Notes: generated from the letters alone by a model not told the origin. Numbered from the stretch's first letter, positions 27,926-37,479 are shown. The stretch is 64,000 nt of DNA from Variovorax sp. E3 (GCF_016082275.1 NZ_MOWM01000006.1:61665-125664), one strand, 5' to 3'. A program made the numbers and translations.

Positions 27926-28828
27926 ATGAAAGCCCTGACAGTCTCCTGCGTGGGCGGCGCGGTGCTCGATGTGATCTACCGCGTCGACCAGCTGCCGTCC
28001 AGCGACACCAAGCTGGTCGCACGCTCGCGCGTCGAGAGCGGAGGGGGGATGGCCGCGAACGCTGCGGCCGCTATCGCTCGCCTTGGTGGTAACGCGAGGT
28101 GGATCGGCCGGGTGGGCGATGACGACATGGCCAACCACATCGTCAGCGGCCTGGAAACGTCGGGCGTTCATGTGACCGCCAGACGCATCTGCGACGCAAC
28201 GTCACCGCACTCCATCGTGCTGGTTGACCAGCGCGGCGATCGGGCCATTGTGTTGTATCGATCGACCGACTTCGATGCCGATGCCCAGTGGTTGCCGCTG
28301 GACATGATCTGCCAGGCCAATGTCGTTCTCGCGGACAACCGTTGGGTCGCGGGTGCGGTACGAGCGCTCGATGCCGCACGGGCGCGAGGACTTCCCGCGG
28401 TGCTCGACGCGGACATCTCCGACGATCCCCAGATGATTCTCGCTGTCAAGGCGGCCAGTCACGTCGTGTTCTCTGAGCAAGGTCTTGCCGGGCTGTTCGG
28501 AACGGCCGATCCGCTGGAGGGGCTCAAGCGGGCGGCCGTCCACGCACCGTTCGTGGCCGTCACGTTAGGCGGTGCGGGCGTCGCTTGGTTGGACGCGGAA
28601 CGCCAGCCCCAGCACCTCCGCGCCTTCCCCGTGACTGCGCGAGAAACGCTTGGCGCTGGCGACGTTTTTCATGGCGCCTTCGCGCTGGCCCTGGCCGAAC
28701 GGCGGACCGAATCCGAAGCGCTGCGGTTCGCGGCGGTGACCGCTGCGCTCAAGTGCGAGCGCACCGGCGGCCGATCAACCTTCCCCAATAGGAGCGAGGT
28801 CGACGAACGTCTGCTCCACACCTGGTGA
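27926..28828 (+). CDS. YihV-like PfkB-family sugar kinase (candidate sulfofructose kinase)
   Basis: 300 residues of the ribokinase/PfkB fold: SGGGMAANAAAAIARLGG near the N-terminus and TLGAGDVFHGAFALAL with catalytic Asp246. Segments VLADNRWVAGA, FSEQGLAGL and ALKCERTGGRS line up with E. coli YihV. Of the three residues I recall as the sulfonate-binding set in YihV (Lys27, Asn109, Arg138), the lysine (Lys29 here) and arginine are kept, but the asparagine position reads Leu (AIVLYRS). So either the pocket is remodelled or the substrate is another sugar. It would phosphorylate the ketose for the aldolase at the head of the operon. Confidence 0.75.
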   Translation: MKALTVSCVGGAVLDVIYRVDQLPSSDTKLVARSRVESGGGMAANAAAAIARLGGNARWIGRVGDDDMANHIVSGLETSGVHVTARRICDATSPHSIVLVDQRGDRAIVLYRSTDFDADAQWLPLDMICQANVVLADNRWVAGAVRALDAARARGLPAVLDADISDDPQMILAVKAASHVVFSEQGLAGLFGTADPLEGLKRAAVHAPFVAVTLGGAGVAWLDAERQPQHLRAFPVTARETLGAGDVFHGAFALALAERRTESEALRFAAVTAALKCERTGGRSTFPNRSEVDERLLHTW

Positions 28829-28878
28829 CCTTCCAAGCCACCCAGCATTTTTCTACCTATCTACCCAAAGGTGATTCG

Positions 28879-29595
28879 ATGACAACTCCAGACTTCAACG
28901 TAACCGGCAAGACCATTCTGATCACCGGCGGCACCGGTGGCATCGGTGGCGCCTTCGCGAAGGGCTTCGTGGCGAGCGGCGCCAAAGTGATCGTTGCAGA
29001 CCTCGCGGAACCCAAAGAGCCGAACTCGCGCATTCGCTACGAGACCCTCGATGTCAGAGACGACGCGGCGGTGGCTGCACTCGCGAGCCGGGTCGAGTCG
29101 CTCGACGCCGTGATCCATTGCGCCGGCAAGCTCTCCCGCTGGGAGGAATACAAGCCCGACGTGTTCAAGGACATCCTCGACATTCACCTGGTCGGCAACC
29201 TTCGGCTGGCAAACGCCTTCCGGCCGCACCTCAAGGCCAGCAAAGGGTGCCTGATCAACATCGCCTCGATGTACGCGTATTTCGGCGCGCCGCAAGTGCC
29301 GGCGTACAGCGCGGCCAAGACGGCGGTCATCTCGCTGACAAAGTCGCTCGCAATCTCTTTTGCCGAAGACGGCATTCGCGTCAATGCCATCGCCCCCGGG
29401 TGGATCAAGACCGAGATCAGCCGCGGCGGTCGCGAGAACCCCGAATTCAACAACAAGGTCGTCGCGCGCATTCCCGGCGGCGAATGGGCAGAGCCGGAAG
29501 ACTTGGTCGGCACCGCAATCTTCCTCGTTTCGCGCGCCTCCAAGCTTATCAACGGCGTGACGATCCCAGTCGATGGCGGATATTGCGCCAGCTGA
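28879..29595 (+). CDS. SDR-family NAD(P)-dependent oxidoreductase
   Basis: 238 residues with the classical short-chain plan: cofactor loop TGGTGGIGG at 16-24, catalytic Ser130, Tyr143 and Lys147 in SMYAYFG...YSAAK, and VDGGYCAS at the end. AAGGTG precedes the ATG at 28879. Within this operon it may oxidise or reduce the sugar (for example to an acid or to change an epimer). SDR enzymes start the sulfo-Entner-Doudoroff route in other bacteria, but that route needs a lactonase and dehydratase that are absent here. Confidence 0.85.
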   Translation: MTTPDFNVTGKTILITGGTGGIGGAFAKGFVASGAKVIVADLAEPKEPNSRIRYETLDVRDDAAVAALASRVESLDAVIHCAGKLSRWEEYKPDVFKDILDIHLVGNLRLANAFRPHLKASKGCLINIASMYAYFGAPQVPAYSAAKTAVISLTKSLAISFAEDGIRVNAIAPGWIKTEISRGGRENPEFNNKVVARIPGGEWAEPEDLVGTAIFLVSRASKLINGVTIPVDGGYCAS

Positions 29596-29611
29596 ACCCC
29601 AGGAGAACCGT

Positions 29612-31066
29612 ATGCTGCAATGGTCCGATCTGAAACGCGAGAAGAATTTCATCGCCGGCGAGTGGGTCGATGCCGCCGGTGGCGTCACGGTGCCTGTGGT
29701 CGACCCCTCGACCGGGGAGCAGATCGGCACTGTGCCCAACGCCGGTGCCACCGAAACGCGGCGCGCCATCGATGCGGCTGCTGCTGCGTTTGAGGACTAC
29801 CGGGAACTCACGGCGGCCGAGCGCGCAAAGATGCTGCGCGACCTCTCGACTGCCATCATGGACCACCAAGCACCGCTGGCAGAACTGTTAACGCGCGAAC
29901 AGGGAAAGCCGCTAGCCGAGGCCAAGGGTGAAGTCGGCATGAGCGCCGCGTACATTTTGTGGTTCGCGGAGGAGGCTCGTCGAATCTACGGCGATGTGGT
30001 CCCGTCGCCATGGAAGCAGCGCCGAATTCTCGTCACCAAGGAACCCGTCGGGGTGGTGGCTGCGATCACGCCGTGGAACTTCCCTTCCTCGATGTTGGCT
30101 CGCAAGATCGGGCCTGCACTGGCGGCCGGCTGCACGGTCGTGGCGAAGCCGGCAATGCAGACACCGTACTCGGGCCTAGCCTGGGGAGTCCTCGCCGAGC
30201 AGGCCGGCATTCCCGCGGGCGTGCTCAACATTGTTACGGGTTCGGCGCGCGACATCGGCGGCGAGCTGACCAGCAACAGCCTCGTCCGCAAGTTGACGTT
30301 CACCGGTTCGACACCCGTTGGCAAGCTGTTGCTGCGCCAATGCGCCGACTCGGTGAAGAAGGTATCAATGGAGCTAGGCGGCAACGCGCCCTTCATCGTC
30401 TTTGACGACGCTGACTTGGACCGCGCCGTGGAAGGTGCCATCGCGGCGAAGTTCCGCAACGCCGGCCAGACCTGCGTCTGCACGAATCGTGTCTATGTGC
30501 AGAGCGGCATCTACGACCGATTCGTAAAGGCCTTCGCCGACGCAACGTTGAAGCTCGTGGTGGGTTCTGGCTTCGACGCAGGCGTCACACAGGGGCCGCT
30601 CATCGACGATGACGCGGTGAGCAAGGTCGAGGAGTTTGTCGCCGACGCGGTTTCCAAAGGAGGGCGCATCGTCACCGGCGGCAAGCGCCATGCGCGCGGC
30701 GGTCTGTTCTTCGAGCCGACGGTCATTGCGCAGGCAACTGCTTCGATGAAGTTCGCCAGGGAAGAGATCTTCGGTCCGCTCGCGCCGGTGTTTCGCTTCG
30801 AGACCGAAGACGAAGTGGTTCGAGCCGCCAACGACACCGAGTACGGTCTCGCCTGCTACTTCTACACCGGTGATCTGGGCCGCGCGATGCGCGTCTCCGA
30901 GAAGCTCGAGTACGGCCTGGTCGGCATCAACGAAGGCCTGATCACCACCGAAGTCGCCCCGTTCGGTGGCTACAAGGAGTCAGGCGTGGGCCGCGAGGGT
31001 TCGAAGTACGGCATCGAGGACTACCTGCAAGTCAAGTACACCTGTATCGGTGGCCTGGGCGCGTAA
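29612..31066 (+). CDS. NAD(P)-dependent aldehyde dehydrogenase (GabD-like; candidate sulfolactaldehyde dehydrogenase)
   Basis: 484 residues with the family active site: Asn in ITPWNFPSS, Glu254 in MELGGNAPF and Cys288 in AGQTCVCTNRV. The closest plan is succinate-semialdehyde dehydrogenase (GabD), the branch to which known sulfolactaldehyde dehydrogenases belong. AGGAG precedes the ATG, 16 bases after the SDR stop. In this operon it would oxidise the three-carbon aldehyde released by the aldolase to an acid (sulfolactate, if the substrate is a sulfo-sugar). Confidence 0.88.
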   Translation: MLQWSDLKREKNFIAGEWVDAAGGVTVPVVDPSTGEQIGTVPNAGATETRRAIDAAAAAFEDYRELTAAERAKMLRDLSTAIMDHQAPLAELLTREQGKPLAEAKGEVGMSAAYILWFAEEARRIYGDVVPSPWKQRRILVTKEPVGVVAAITPWNFPSSMLARKIGPALAAGCTVVAKPAMQTPYSGLAWGVLAEQAGIPAGVLNIVTGSARDIGGELTSNSLVRKLTFTGSTPVGKLLLRQCADSVKKVSMELGGNAPFIVFDDADLDRAVEGAIAAKFRNAGQTCVCTNRVYVQSGIYDRFVKAFADATLKLVVGSGFDAGVTQGPLIDDDAVSKVEEFVADAVSKGGRIVTGGKRHARGGLFFEPTVIAQATASMKFAREEIFGPLAPVFRFETEDEVVRAANDTEYGLACYFYTGDLGRAMRVSEKLEYGLVGINEGLITTEVAPFGGYKESGVGREGSKYGIEDYLQVKYTCIGGLGA

Positions 31067-31085
31067 CTGGACACGAGGACACGAC

Positions 31086-32173
31086 ATGACCAGGAAGTTC
31101 AAGATCGCCGTTCTGCCGGGTGACGGCATCGGCAAGGAAGTCATGCCCGAGGGGCTGCGCGTACTGGAAGCCGCTTCGCGTCTGTTCGACTTCGAGTTAG
31201 AGCTCGAGCACATCGAGTGGGCCAGCTGCGACTACTACGCCCAGACCGGCGCGATGATGCCGGAGGACTGGAAGGCGCGCCTCGCCGGCAAGGATGCGAT
31301 CTACTACGGCGCGGTGGGCTGGCCGGCGACTGTTCCCGACCACGTCTCCCTCTGGGGCTCGCTGCTCAAGTTCAGGCGCGAGTTTGATCAGTACATCAAC
31401 CTGCGCCCGGTGCGGTTGTTCGAGGGCGTGCCCTGTCCCCTCGTCGACCCGCAGGGTAAGCCGCGCAGGCCAGGCGACATCGATTTCTATGTCGTCCGTG
31501 AGAACACCGAAGGCGAGTACACCAATCTCGGCGGCGTGATGTACGCGGACACCGAGCGCGAGATTGTGATCCAGGAGTCGGTCTACTCGCGCTTCGGCAC
31601 CGACCGTGTTCTGAAGTTCGCCTTCAACCTCGCACAGTCGCGGCCGCGTAAGCACCTCACGGTGGCCACCAAAAGCAACGGCATCGCGATCAGCATGCTT
31701 GGTGGGATGGGCGTGCCGACGAAGTCGGCAAGGGCTACCCGGGAATCACCATTGACAAGCAGCACATCGACATCCTCTGTGCACGCTTCGTGCTGCAGCC
31801 GCAGCGCTTCGACGTGGTCGTGGCAAGCAACCTGTTCGGCGACATCCTCTCCGACCTGGGGCCCGCCTGCACCGGCACGATTGGCTTGGCGCCCTCGGCC
31901 AACCTCAATCCCGAACGAACGTTCCCATCGCTGTTCGAACCGGTGCATGGTTCGGCCCCGGACATCTACGGGCAAAACATCGCGAACCCACTGGCGATGA
32001 TCTGGTCCGGCGCGCTGATGCTGAAGTTTCTGGGCGTCGATGCTGCGCACGACGCGATTGTCAAGGCAATCGAGGCCGTACTGGTCCGCGGGCCGCGCAC
32101 ACGCGACCTGGGCGGCTCGGCCTCGACCACGGAGGCGGGTCGGGCCGTCGCGCAAGCGCTCGCTGCGCAGTGA
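31086..32173 (+). CDS. Tartrate/D-malate dehydrogenase-like decarboxylase (one-base frameshift)
   Basis: 362 residues after repair, the usual length for TtuC/DmlA in the isocitrate/isopropylmalate dehydrogenase superfamily. It has KIAVLPGDGIGKEVMPEG, RENTEGEYTNLGG, and NLFGDILSDLGPACTGTIGL with EPVHGSAPDIYG. One C is missing near 31708: ATG-CTTGG should read ATG-CCT-TGG (M-P-W), which restores WWDGRADEVGKGYPGITID. It oxidises and may decarboxylate a 2- or 3-hydroxy acid with NAD and Mn/Mg. In this operon it could act on the hydroxy acid made by the aldehyde dehydrogenase, or on tartrate-like side substrates. Confidence 0.82.
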
Positions 32174-32223
32174 GCTTCGACGGCCCGAGTCAATTGTTCA
32201 CACGCATCGGATTGGAGTTCACT

Positions 32224-32958
32224 ATGTCAACTGTTCAGGCGCAAAGCCTTGGCGCGATCGAAGAGCGCACCCGCGAAGACCTCGCGTCCTTCTACCGCCT
32301 GGTCGCGCATTTCCGCATGACGGATCTGATCGACACGCACATCAGCGCGCGCATTCCTGGCACAGATCACTTCCTTATCAACCGCTACGGCCTGCTGTTC
32401 CACGAGATGCGGGCCGACAACCTGATCAAGATCGATCTGCACGGCAATGTCGTCGATGATGTCGACCCGGCCAAGAGTCGCGTGAATGTCGCTGGCTTCG
32501 TGATCCACTCGGCGATCCACGAAGCGCGGCACGATCTGAACTGCATCATTCACACGCACACGCCGGACGGCATCGCCGTGTCGTGCCAAGCCGAAGGGCT
32601 GCTGCCGATCAGTCAGCACGCGATGAAGTACTACGGCCGGCTCGGATATCACGACTACGAGGGCGTTGCGGTGGATCTAGACGAACGCTCGCGCCTGGTG
32701 CAGAGCCTGGGGCCGCACGACGCCATGATCCTGCGCAACCACGGGCTCATCGCCGCAGGCAAGAGCATTCCTAGGACGTTCCACAACATCATGTTCCTTG
32801 AGCGCGCGTGCCAGGCACAGACCAAAGCGCTGAGCGGCGGTCGCCCTCTGACTTACCCGAGCGCCGCCGTGTGCGAGCACGCGGCGCGGCAGTATGACCG
32901 CGAGGAGGTCGACGAAATCGTTCAGCTTGGTTGGGATGCAGCACTCAGGTTGTTATAA
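32224..32958 (+). CDS. Class II aldolase/adducin-family protein
   Basis: 244 residues. The zinc-binding pattern HTHTPDGIAV and a later His in LRNHGLIAAG, with an acid near the centre, are those of the fuculose-phosphate aldolase/adducin family. The ATG at 32224 is preceded by a weak site; an in-frame GTG lies 18 codons earlier. It is the last gene of the LacI operon, 50 bases after the tartrate-dehydrogenase-like gene. Members without a sugar-phosphate partner are sometimes decarboxylases or isomerases, so the reaction is open. Confidence 0.82.
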   Translation: MSTVQAQSLGAIEERTREDLASFYRLVAHFRMTDLIDTHISARIPGTDHFLINRYGLLFHEMRADNLIKIDLHGNVVDDVDPAKSRVNVAGFVIHSAIHEARHDLNCIIHTHTPDGIAVSCQAEGLLPISQHAMKYYGRLGYHDYEGVAVDLDERSRLVQSLGPHDAMILRNHGLIAAGKSIPRTFHNIMFLERACQAQTKALSGGRPLTYPSAAVCEHAARQYDREEVDEIVQLGWDAALRLL

Positions 32959-33075
32959 GCCACTTCACAAGACTGTTCGCAGGCCCGGGGAGGTCTTCGG
33001 CCGTCCCACGCCGCGCATGCAGGAATGTAGTGTTGACGTTCGCGCGCTACAGGGGCACTGTGGTCAGCCGACAGG

Positions 33076-33408
33076 TCAAGCGATGTGCAAGGAAGTCCTG
33101 TGCCTCGATTGCACTGGCGCTAACACCTTCAGGCCCTGATGCTCGTCATGGGGGGCCTCGTAAGTCCAGACAGCGTCCTCCAGCCGCCTTTCGCCGAGAT
33201 CCAGGCTGTAGTAGTTCGCCGTACCCCTGAAAGGGCATTCTGTGGTCGTCGTCGACCGTTTCAGCTTTTCCATCCTGAGGTCGGAGCGAGGGAAGTAGTA
33301 GCGCGCGGGAGCGTTGTTCTCATCGACTTTCACGACGCTGGTCGAGGTGGCAACGACGACGCCTTCGGCTTCGACTTCGACAGGTTGGTGGAGGCGTGTT
33401 TCCCGCAC
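33076..33408 (-). CDS. DUF427 domain-containing protein
   Basis: 110 residues from a GTG at 33408. The pattern VVVATSTSVVKVDE ... ARYYFPRSDLRM ... TECPFRGTANYYSL ... DAVWTYEAP is the DUF427 beta-barrel family, whose role is not known. It is transcribed in the same direction as the LysR gene upstream of it (53 bases apart) and tail-to-tail with the class II aldolase gene. Confidence 0.75.
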   Translation of the reverse strand: MRETRLHQPVEVEAEGVVVATSTSVVKVDENNAPARYYFPRSDLRMEKLKRSTTTTECPFRGTANYYSLDLGERRLEDAVWTYEAPHDEHQGLKVLAPVQSRHRTSLHIA

Positions 33409-33461
33409 CTGATGGTCGGCCTTGCGTCAGTCTCCTCAAGAACGAAATTCAGAAGACCGCA

Positions 33462-34415
33462 TCAATCACCGCTGCTGTCATTTGACGATTCGCCGGCGTG
33501 GAAGAACCCGGTGTCTTGCAGATTGCGCAGCACAATGTCCAGAATGCGCGCCGTTGTGTCGCTGCGGTGGTGCGCCAGGTACGAGAAGTAGTAGGGCACG
33601 TTCGGTACCGCTGGCTTGGCGTGCAAGACCTGCAAGGATTTTTCGGCGACCTGTTGGCGTGTGATCGATGCGGGCAGCATGGCAATCGCATGGCCGGAGG
33701 CAACCAACGCCACCATGAGCGAGAGCGAGTTGCAACTGCTGTACTCCTCGAACGAATAGCCGTCCGAGGCCAGCCAGCGCGATGCCGATTCATGCAGGGT
33801 CGACGGAGGCGCATTGCAGACGATGCGGTGGTTCAGGGCGTGGGCCGGCAGAAAGTCTCCCTCCGACATGATCAGGTCGTGGGCCGCCACCCACTGGTGT
33901 TCGGTCAGTCCGATGAACTGGCTTGTCACGTCGGGTTGGCTGCTTTGCCCTGTGTGCAGCGCCATGTCCAACTCGTGGTTGTTGATCTTCTGAAGCAGCT
34001 GGGCGCCTCCGCCCACCGTCAGGTCCACGCGAAGCGCCGGATAGCTGTCCTTGATGTCCTTGAGGGTCCGCGGCATCCCGATGATCGCGCAGGACTCGTC
34101 CACCCCCATGCGCACCAGACCAGTAATGGTGCGCCGCAGATCGAGCCGCGCCATGTCCTGCGCCGAGGCCAGCACGCGCTCCGCATAGACCAGCACATTG
34201 CGGCCCAGCTCCGTCACCAGCAGGCGCTGGTTCTGGCGTTCGAACAGCTGGATACCCAGTTCCTCCTGCAGGTCGCGAATGCGATGCGAGATCGCCGGCT
34301 GGGTGAGATGCAGGTGGCGCGCCGCCGCATGCACCGTGCCGAGACGCGCGGTCCACACGAAAGCTTCCAACTGATGGAGGGTGAACCTCGTTGATAAAGA
34401 ACTCGAATCAACCAT
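33462..34415 (-). CDS. LysR-family transcriptional regulator
   Basis: 317 residues: helix-turn-helix FTLHQLEAFVWTARLGTVHA ... LTQPAISHRIRDLQEELG at about 11-70, then a type-2 periplasmic-binding effector domain. It diverges from the RraA/amidase/Bug operon with 74 bases between the starts, the normal arrangement for a LysR activator and its target. An aromatic or dicarboxylate-type co-inducer is likely given that operon. Confidence 0.92.
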   Translation of the reverse strand: MVDSSSLSTRFTLHQLEAFVWTARLGTVHAAARHLHLTQPAISHRIRDLQEELGIQLFERQNQRLLVTELGRNVLVYAERVLASAQDMARLDLRRTITGLVRMGVDESCAIIGMPRTLKDIKDSYPALRVDLTVGGGAQLLQKINNHELDMALHTGQSSQPDVTSQFIGLTEHQWVAAHDLIMSEGDFLPAHALNHRIVCNAPPSTLHESASRWLASDGYSFEEYSSCNSLSLMVALVASGHAIAMLPASITRQQVAEKSLQVLHAKPAVPNVPYYFSYLAHHRSDTTARILDIVLRNLQDTGFFHAGESSNDSSGD

Positions 34416-34489
34416 CGTGAGAATTGATCAGTATCGGTGCCGGGAGTGGCTACCTACGATTGCCGTCATTCACAACGACGATATCCGAA

Positions 34490-35157
34490 ATGACTGCAAT
34501 TGAACTAGGAGAGTTGCCGCCGCCGTGCGCGCTGCAACTGCGGGCCCTGCTGAAGGAGGTCGAGCCGGCCACCATCGGCCATTTTCATGATCGCGGTTTC
34601 CTGCACGGGCGGATCAAGGCCATCACTGCGGTGGCGCGCAGCGTCGGCACCGCCATCACCGTGCGATGCGAGGGCTCGGACGGATCCATCCTGCACCACG
34701 CGCTGGGCCAACTGCGGGCCGGCGATTTCCTGTTCGTCGACCGCGCGGGCAACGAGACGATTGCGTGCATGGGAGGCGCCAGCATGCTGGCAGCGCGCCT
34801 TCGCGGTGTAGCAGGCGTGGTGGTCGATGGCTGCGTCACCGACATCGCAGAGCTGCGCGAGCTCGGCGTGCCGGTGTGGGCCCGCGGCCTGAGCGCCCGC
34901 ACCACCCGCGCGGCGGGCAGTCGGGCAGCTTCTGCCGTCCGGTGGACTGTGGGGGTGTGCGCGTGCATCCAGGCGATGTCGTGCTGGCTGACGAGAACGG
35001 CGTTCTGGTGATGTCGCCCGACGAGGCATGGGCCTTGGCCCGGAAGGCGATCGAACTGCAACAGGCGGAGCAACAGACGCTGTCACGGCTGCGTGCCGGC
35101 GAGTCCTATGCCGACGTATTGGACACGCGATTGGCTCTTCGAGCGGTGGCGGCATGA
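34490..35157 (+). CDS. RraA-family protein (HMG/CHA-aldolase-like), one-base frameshift
   Basis: About 222 residues after repair. It has GRIKAITAVARSVGTAITVR, GDFLFVDRAGNETIACMGG, GVAGVVVDGCVTDIAELRE (Arg/Asp region that binds divalent metal in this family) and VDCGGVRVHPGDVVLADENG. One G is missing near 34915 in a G run, joining LSARTTRAAG to QSGSFCRPVD. RraA-fold enzymes include hydroxy-oxoadipate aldolases and regulators of RNase E; next to an amidase and Bug receptors, a catabolic aldolase or decarboxylase role is more likely. Its stop overlaps the amidase start (ATGA). Confidence 0.8.
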
Positions 35158-36530
35158 CGCGTTCCAACCTGACCAGGCCGCCTGCCTTCGCACCGATGGT
35201 GGAACTGTCGCGTGCCTTGCGATCCGGAGAGACGAGTTCGGTGATCCTCACGCGGGAGTGCCTTCGCCGCATCGCGGCGCACGACACCGTCTTCAAGAGC
35301 TTCCTGGCTGTCTACGAAGAGGAGGCCCTGGCGGCGGCGACTCTCGCCGACGAGGAACTCCGCGCAGGCCACGATCGCGGCCCGCTGCACGGCATTCCGT
35401 TGGCGCTGAAGGACCTGGTGGACATCCAAGGCAAGCTCACGACGGCGGGCTCGCCGCTGCTGTCGGCCAACATCGCGCAGCAGGACGCGGCCATCGTTCG
35501 GCGCATTGCCCAGGCCGGTGGTGTCATCGTTGGCAAGACCCACATGGTGCAGTTCGCGCTGGGCGCCTGGGGCACCAATACGCACATGGACACGCCGCGC
35601 AATCCGGCCGGCCGCGCCACGGACACGCTGGTGGCAGGTGGCTCCAGCAGTGGATCGGCCGTGGCCGTGGCAGCTCACCTGGTGCCGTGGGCGATCGGCT
35701 CCGATACCGGCGGCTCGGTCCGCGTACCCGCGGCCTTCTGCGGCATCGTGGGCTTCAAGCCAACGATCGATGCGCTGCCGCGCGAGGGCGTCTATCCGCT
35801 CAGCGAGAGCCTGGACAGCGTGGGCCTCATTGCATCGTCGGTGCAGGATGCCCGGTTGTGCTTCGAGGCGCTCGTCGGCGCGCTCGGTTCGGGCTCGAAC
35901 GCCGGCCGGCGGATCGGCGTGCTGGAGGCGGACGAACTCGTGCCACTCGCGCCGGCCGTCGCGCGATGTCATGCACAGAGTTTGCAAAGGCTTGAGCAGG
36001 CGGGTTTCAGCCTGGTGCCGTTCCGGTTTCCGGCGTCGCTGGCGGCGTTCAAAGAGCCCACCAACGCCATCATGATTGCCGAAGGCGCCTGGGTGAATGA
36101 CCGGTTCCTGGACGAACCGAATTCGCCGATGGATCCGTCGGTGCGATCGCGGCTCGTCGCCGCCCGCGCGACCACGGCCGTGCAGTACCTGCAGGCTCAG
36201 GCCACTGCGTCGCGCTGGCAGCAGGAGTTCGCCGGCGAGATGGACAGGCTCGGACTGTCCGCCATCGCCATGCCGGTGACGGCGATGACCGCGCCGCGCC
36301 TCGAGGACGTCGACCACAACGTGGCGCCGGTCCACTTCACCCGCCCGGTCAACCTGCTCGCGCTGTGCGGTATCTCGCTTCCCGCGGGTGAGGACGACGA
36401 CGCACGGCCCGTCGGGCTGCAACTGGTCGGTCGCGCGGGCGGCGATCACGCACTGCTGGGTGTCGCTGCCGAAGCCGCCGCTGCACTGTCTCCGTCCCGA
36501 AATCCGCCCCAGGAGGTGCGCAATGCTTAG
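35154..36530 (+). CDS. Amidase (amidase-signature family)
   Basis: 458 residues with the catalytic triad Lys86 (LALKDLVD), cis-Ser164 (AGGSSSGSA) and Ser188 (GSDTGGSVR). It hydrolyses an amide to acid and ammonia; the substrate is unknown. The ATG overlaps the RraA-like stop by four bases and the stop lies inside the next gene, so translation is coupled on both sides. No signal peptide is seen, so it is cytoplasmic. Confidence 0.92.
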   Translation: MTRSNLTRPPAFAPMVELSRALRSGETSSVILTRECLRRIAAHDTVFKSFLAVYEEEALAAATLADEELRAGHDRGPLHGIPLALKDLVDIQGKLTTAGSPLLSANIAQQDAAIVRRIAQAGGVIVGKTHMVQFALGAWGTNTHMDTPRNPAGRATDTLVAGGSSSGSAVAVAAHLVPWAIGSDTGGSVRVPAAFCGIVGFKPTIDALPREGVYPLSESLDSVGLIASSVQDARLCFEALVGALGSGSNAGRRIGVLEADELVPLAPAVARCHAQSLQRLEQAGFSLVPFRFPASLAAFKEPTNAIMIAEGAWVNDRFLDEPNSPMDPSVRSRLVAARATTAVQYLQAQATASRWQQEFAGEMDRLGLSAIAMPVTAMTAPRLEDVDHNVAPVHFTRPVNLLALCGISLPAGEDDDARPVGLQLVGRAGGDHALLGVAAEAAAALSPSRNPPQEVRNA

Positions 36531-37479
36531 CAGGCTGGCCGCCATCCTGCTCGCATTCGTCGTCCCATGCGTGGCCGCCCAGGATTACCCGCACAAGCCG
36601 GTGCGCCTGATCGTCCCGTTCCCCCCGGGCGGCAGCGTGGATCTGGTTGCGCGCCTGGTCAGCAAGAGCTTGCAGGACGCGCTGAAGCAGCCCTTCGTGG
36701 TCGACAACAAGCCTGGCGCCTCCGGCAACGTGGGGGCCGCCTATGTCGCCAAGGCGCCGCCGGACGGCTACACGCTGCTGGTCGGCAGCGCCGGTGTCTT
36801 TGCCGCCAATCAGTTCCTGTATGTCAATCCGCCTTTCGATCCGCTGCAGGCATTCGCGCCCATCATGCGAATCGTCGATCAGCCCAACATCCTGGTCGTA
36901 GGCCACCAGTCGCCCATTCACAGCGTCAGCGAGTTGATCGCACTGGCCAAGGCTCGCCCGGGAAAATTGACTTTCGGCAGCGCGAGCGTCGGTTCCGCTC
37001 AGCATTTGTCCACCGAGATCTTCATGCAGCAGGCCGGCGTGGAGCTTCTGCACGTTCCGTACAAGGGGGGCGCGCCGGCGCTCGTGGATCTGATGGGCGG
37101 GCAGATCGACATGCTGTTCGACACTTCGCCAACGGCCTTGCCTTACGCCAAGAGCGGCAAGCTGCGCGCGCTGGCCATCACCAGCCGCCAGCGCTCGCCG
37201 CTGCTGCCGGACGTTCCCACGATGAAGGAAGCAGGGCTGCCCGACTTCGAAGTCGTCACCTGGACCGGCATTGCCGCGCCGGCCGGGACACCCCGGGCCG
37301 TGGTCGACAGACTCAATGCCGTGATCAAGACCGCGCTGCGCGGCGAGTTGCGCAGGCAGCTCGAGGAGACCTCCCTCATTCCGGTCGGGGACTCGCCCGA
37401 GGACTTCCGGGAGTTCATGCGCAAGGACGCGGACAGCTACGCCCGCCTGGTGAAGGCCGCGAAGATCACGCCCCAGTGA
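36523..37479 (+). CDS. Bug-type (TctC) periplasmic solute receptor
   Basis: 318 residues with an AGGAGGTG ribosome site before the ATG at 36523. The signal peptide ends VPCVAAQ; then come DYPHKPVRLIVPFPPGGSVD, VENKPGA-type DNKPGASGNVG and PPDGYTLLVGSAG, the hallmarks of Bug receptors of tripartite tricarboxylate transporters. The TctA/TctB membrane parts are not in the window, as is usual for the many orphan Bug genes of Burkholderiales. It overlaps the amidase by eight bases. Confidence 0.92.
   Translation: MLSRLAAILLAFVVPCVAAQDYPHKPVRLIVPFPPGGSVDLVARLVSKSLQDALKQPFVVDNKPGASGNVGAAYVAKAPPDGYTLLVGSAGVFAANQFLYVNPPFDPLQAFAPIMRIVDQPNILVVGHQSPIHSVSELIALAKARPGKLTFGSASVGSAQHLSTEIFMQQAGVELLHVPYKGGAPALVDLMGGQIDMLFDTSPTALPYAKSGKLRALAITSRQRSPLLPDVPTMKEAGLPDFEVVTWTGIAAPAGTPRAVVDRLNAVIKTALRGELRRQLEETSLIPVGDSPEDFREFMRKDADSYARLVKAAKITPQ

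Noticed and set aside
28879..29595. SDR as proof of a sulfo-Entner-Doudoroff pathway
   Set aside because: No lactonase, sugar-acid dehydratase or KDSG-type aldolase accompanies it; the kinase and YihT-like aldolase argue for the EMP type.
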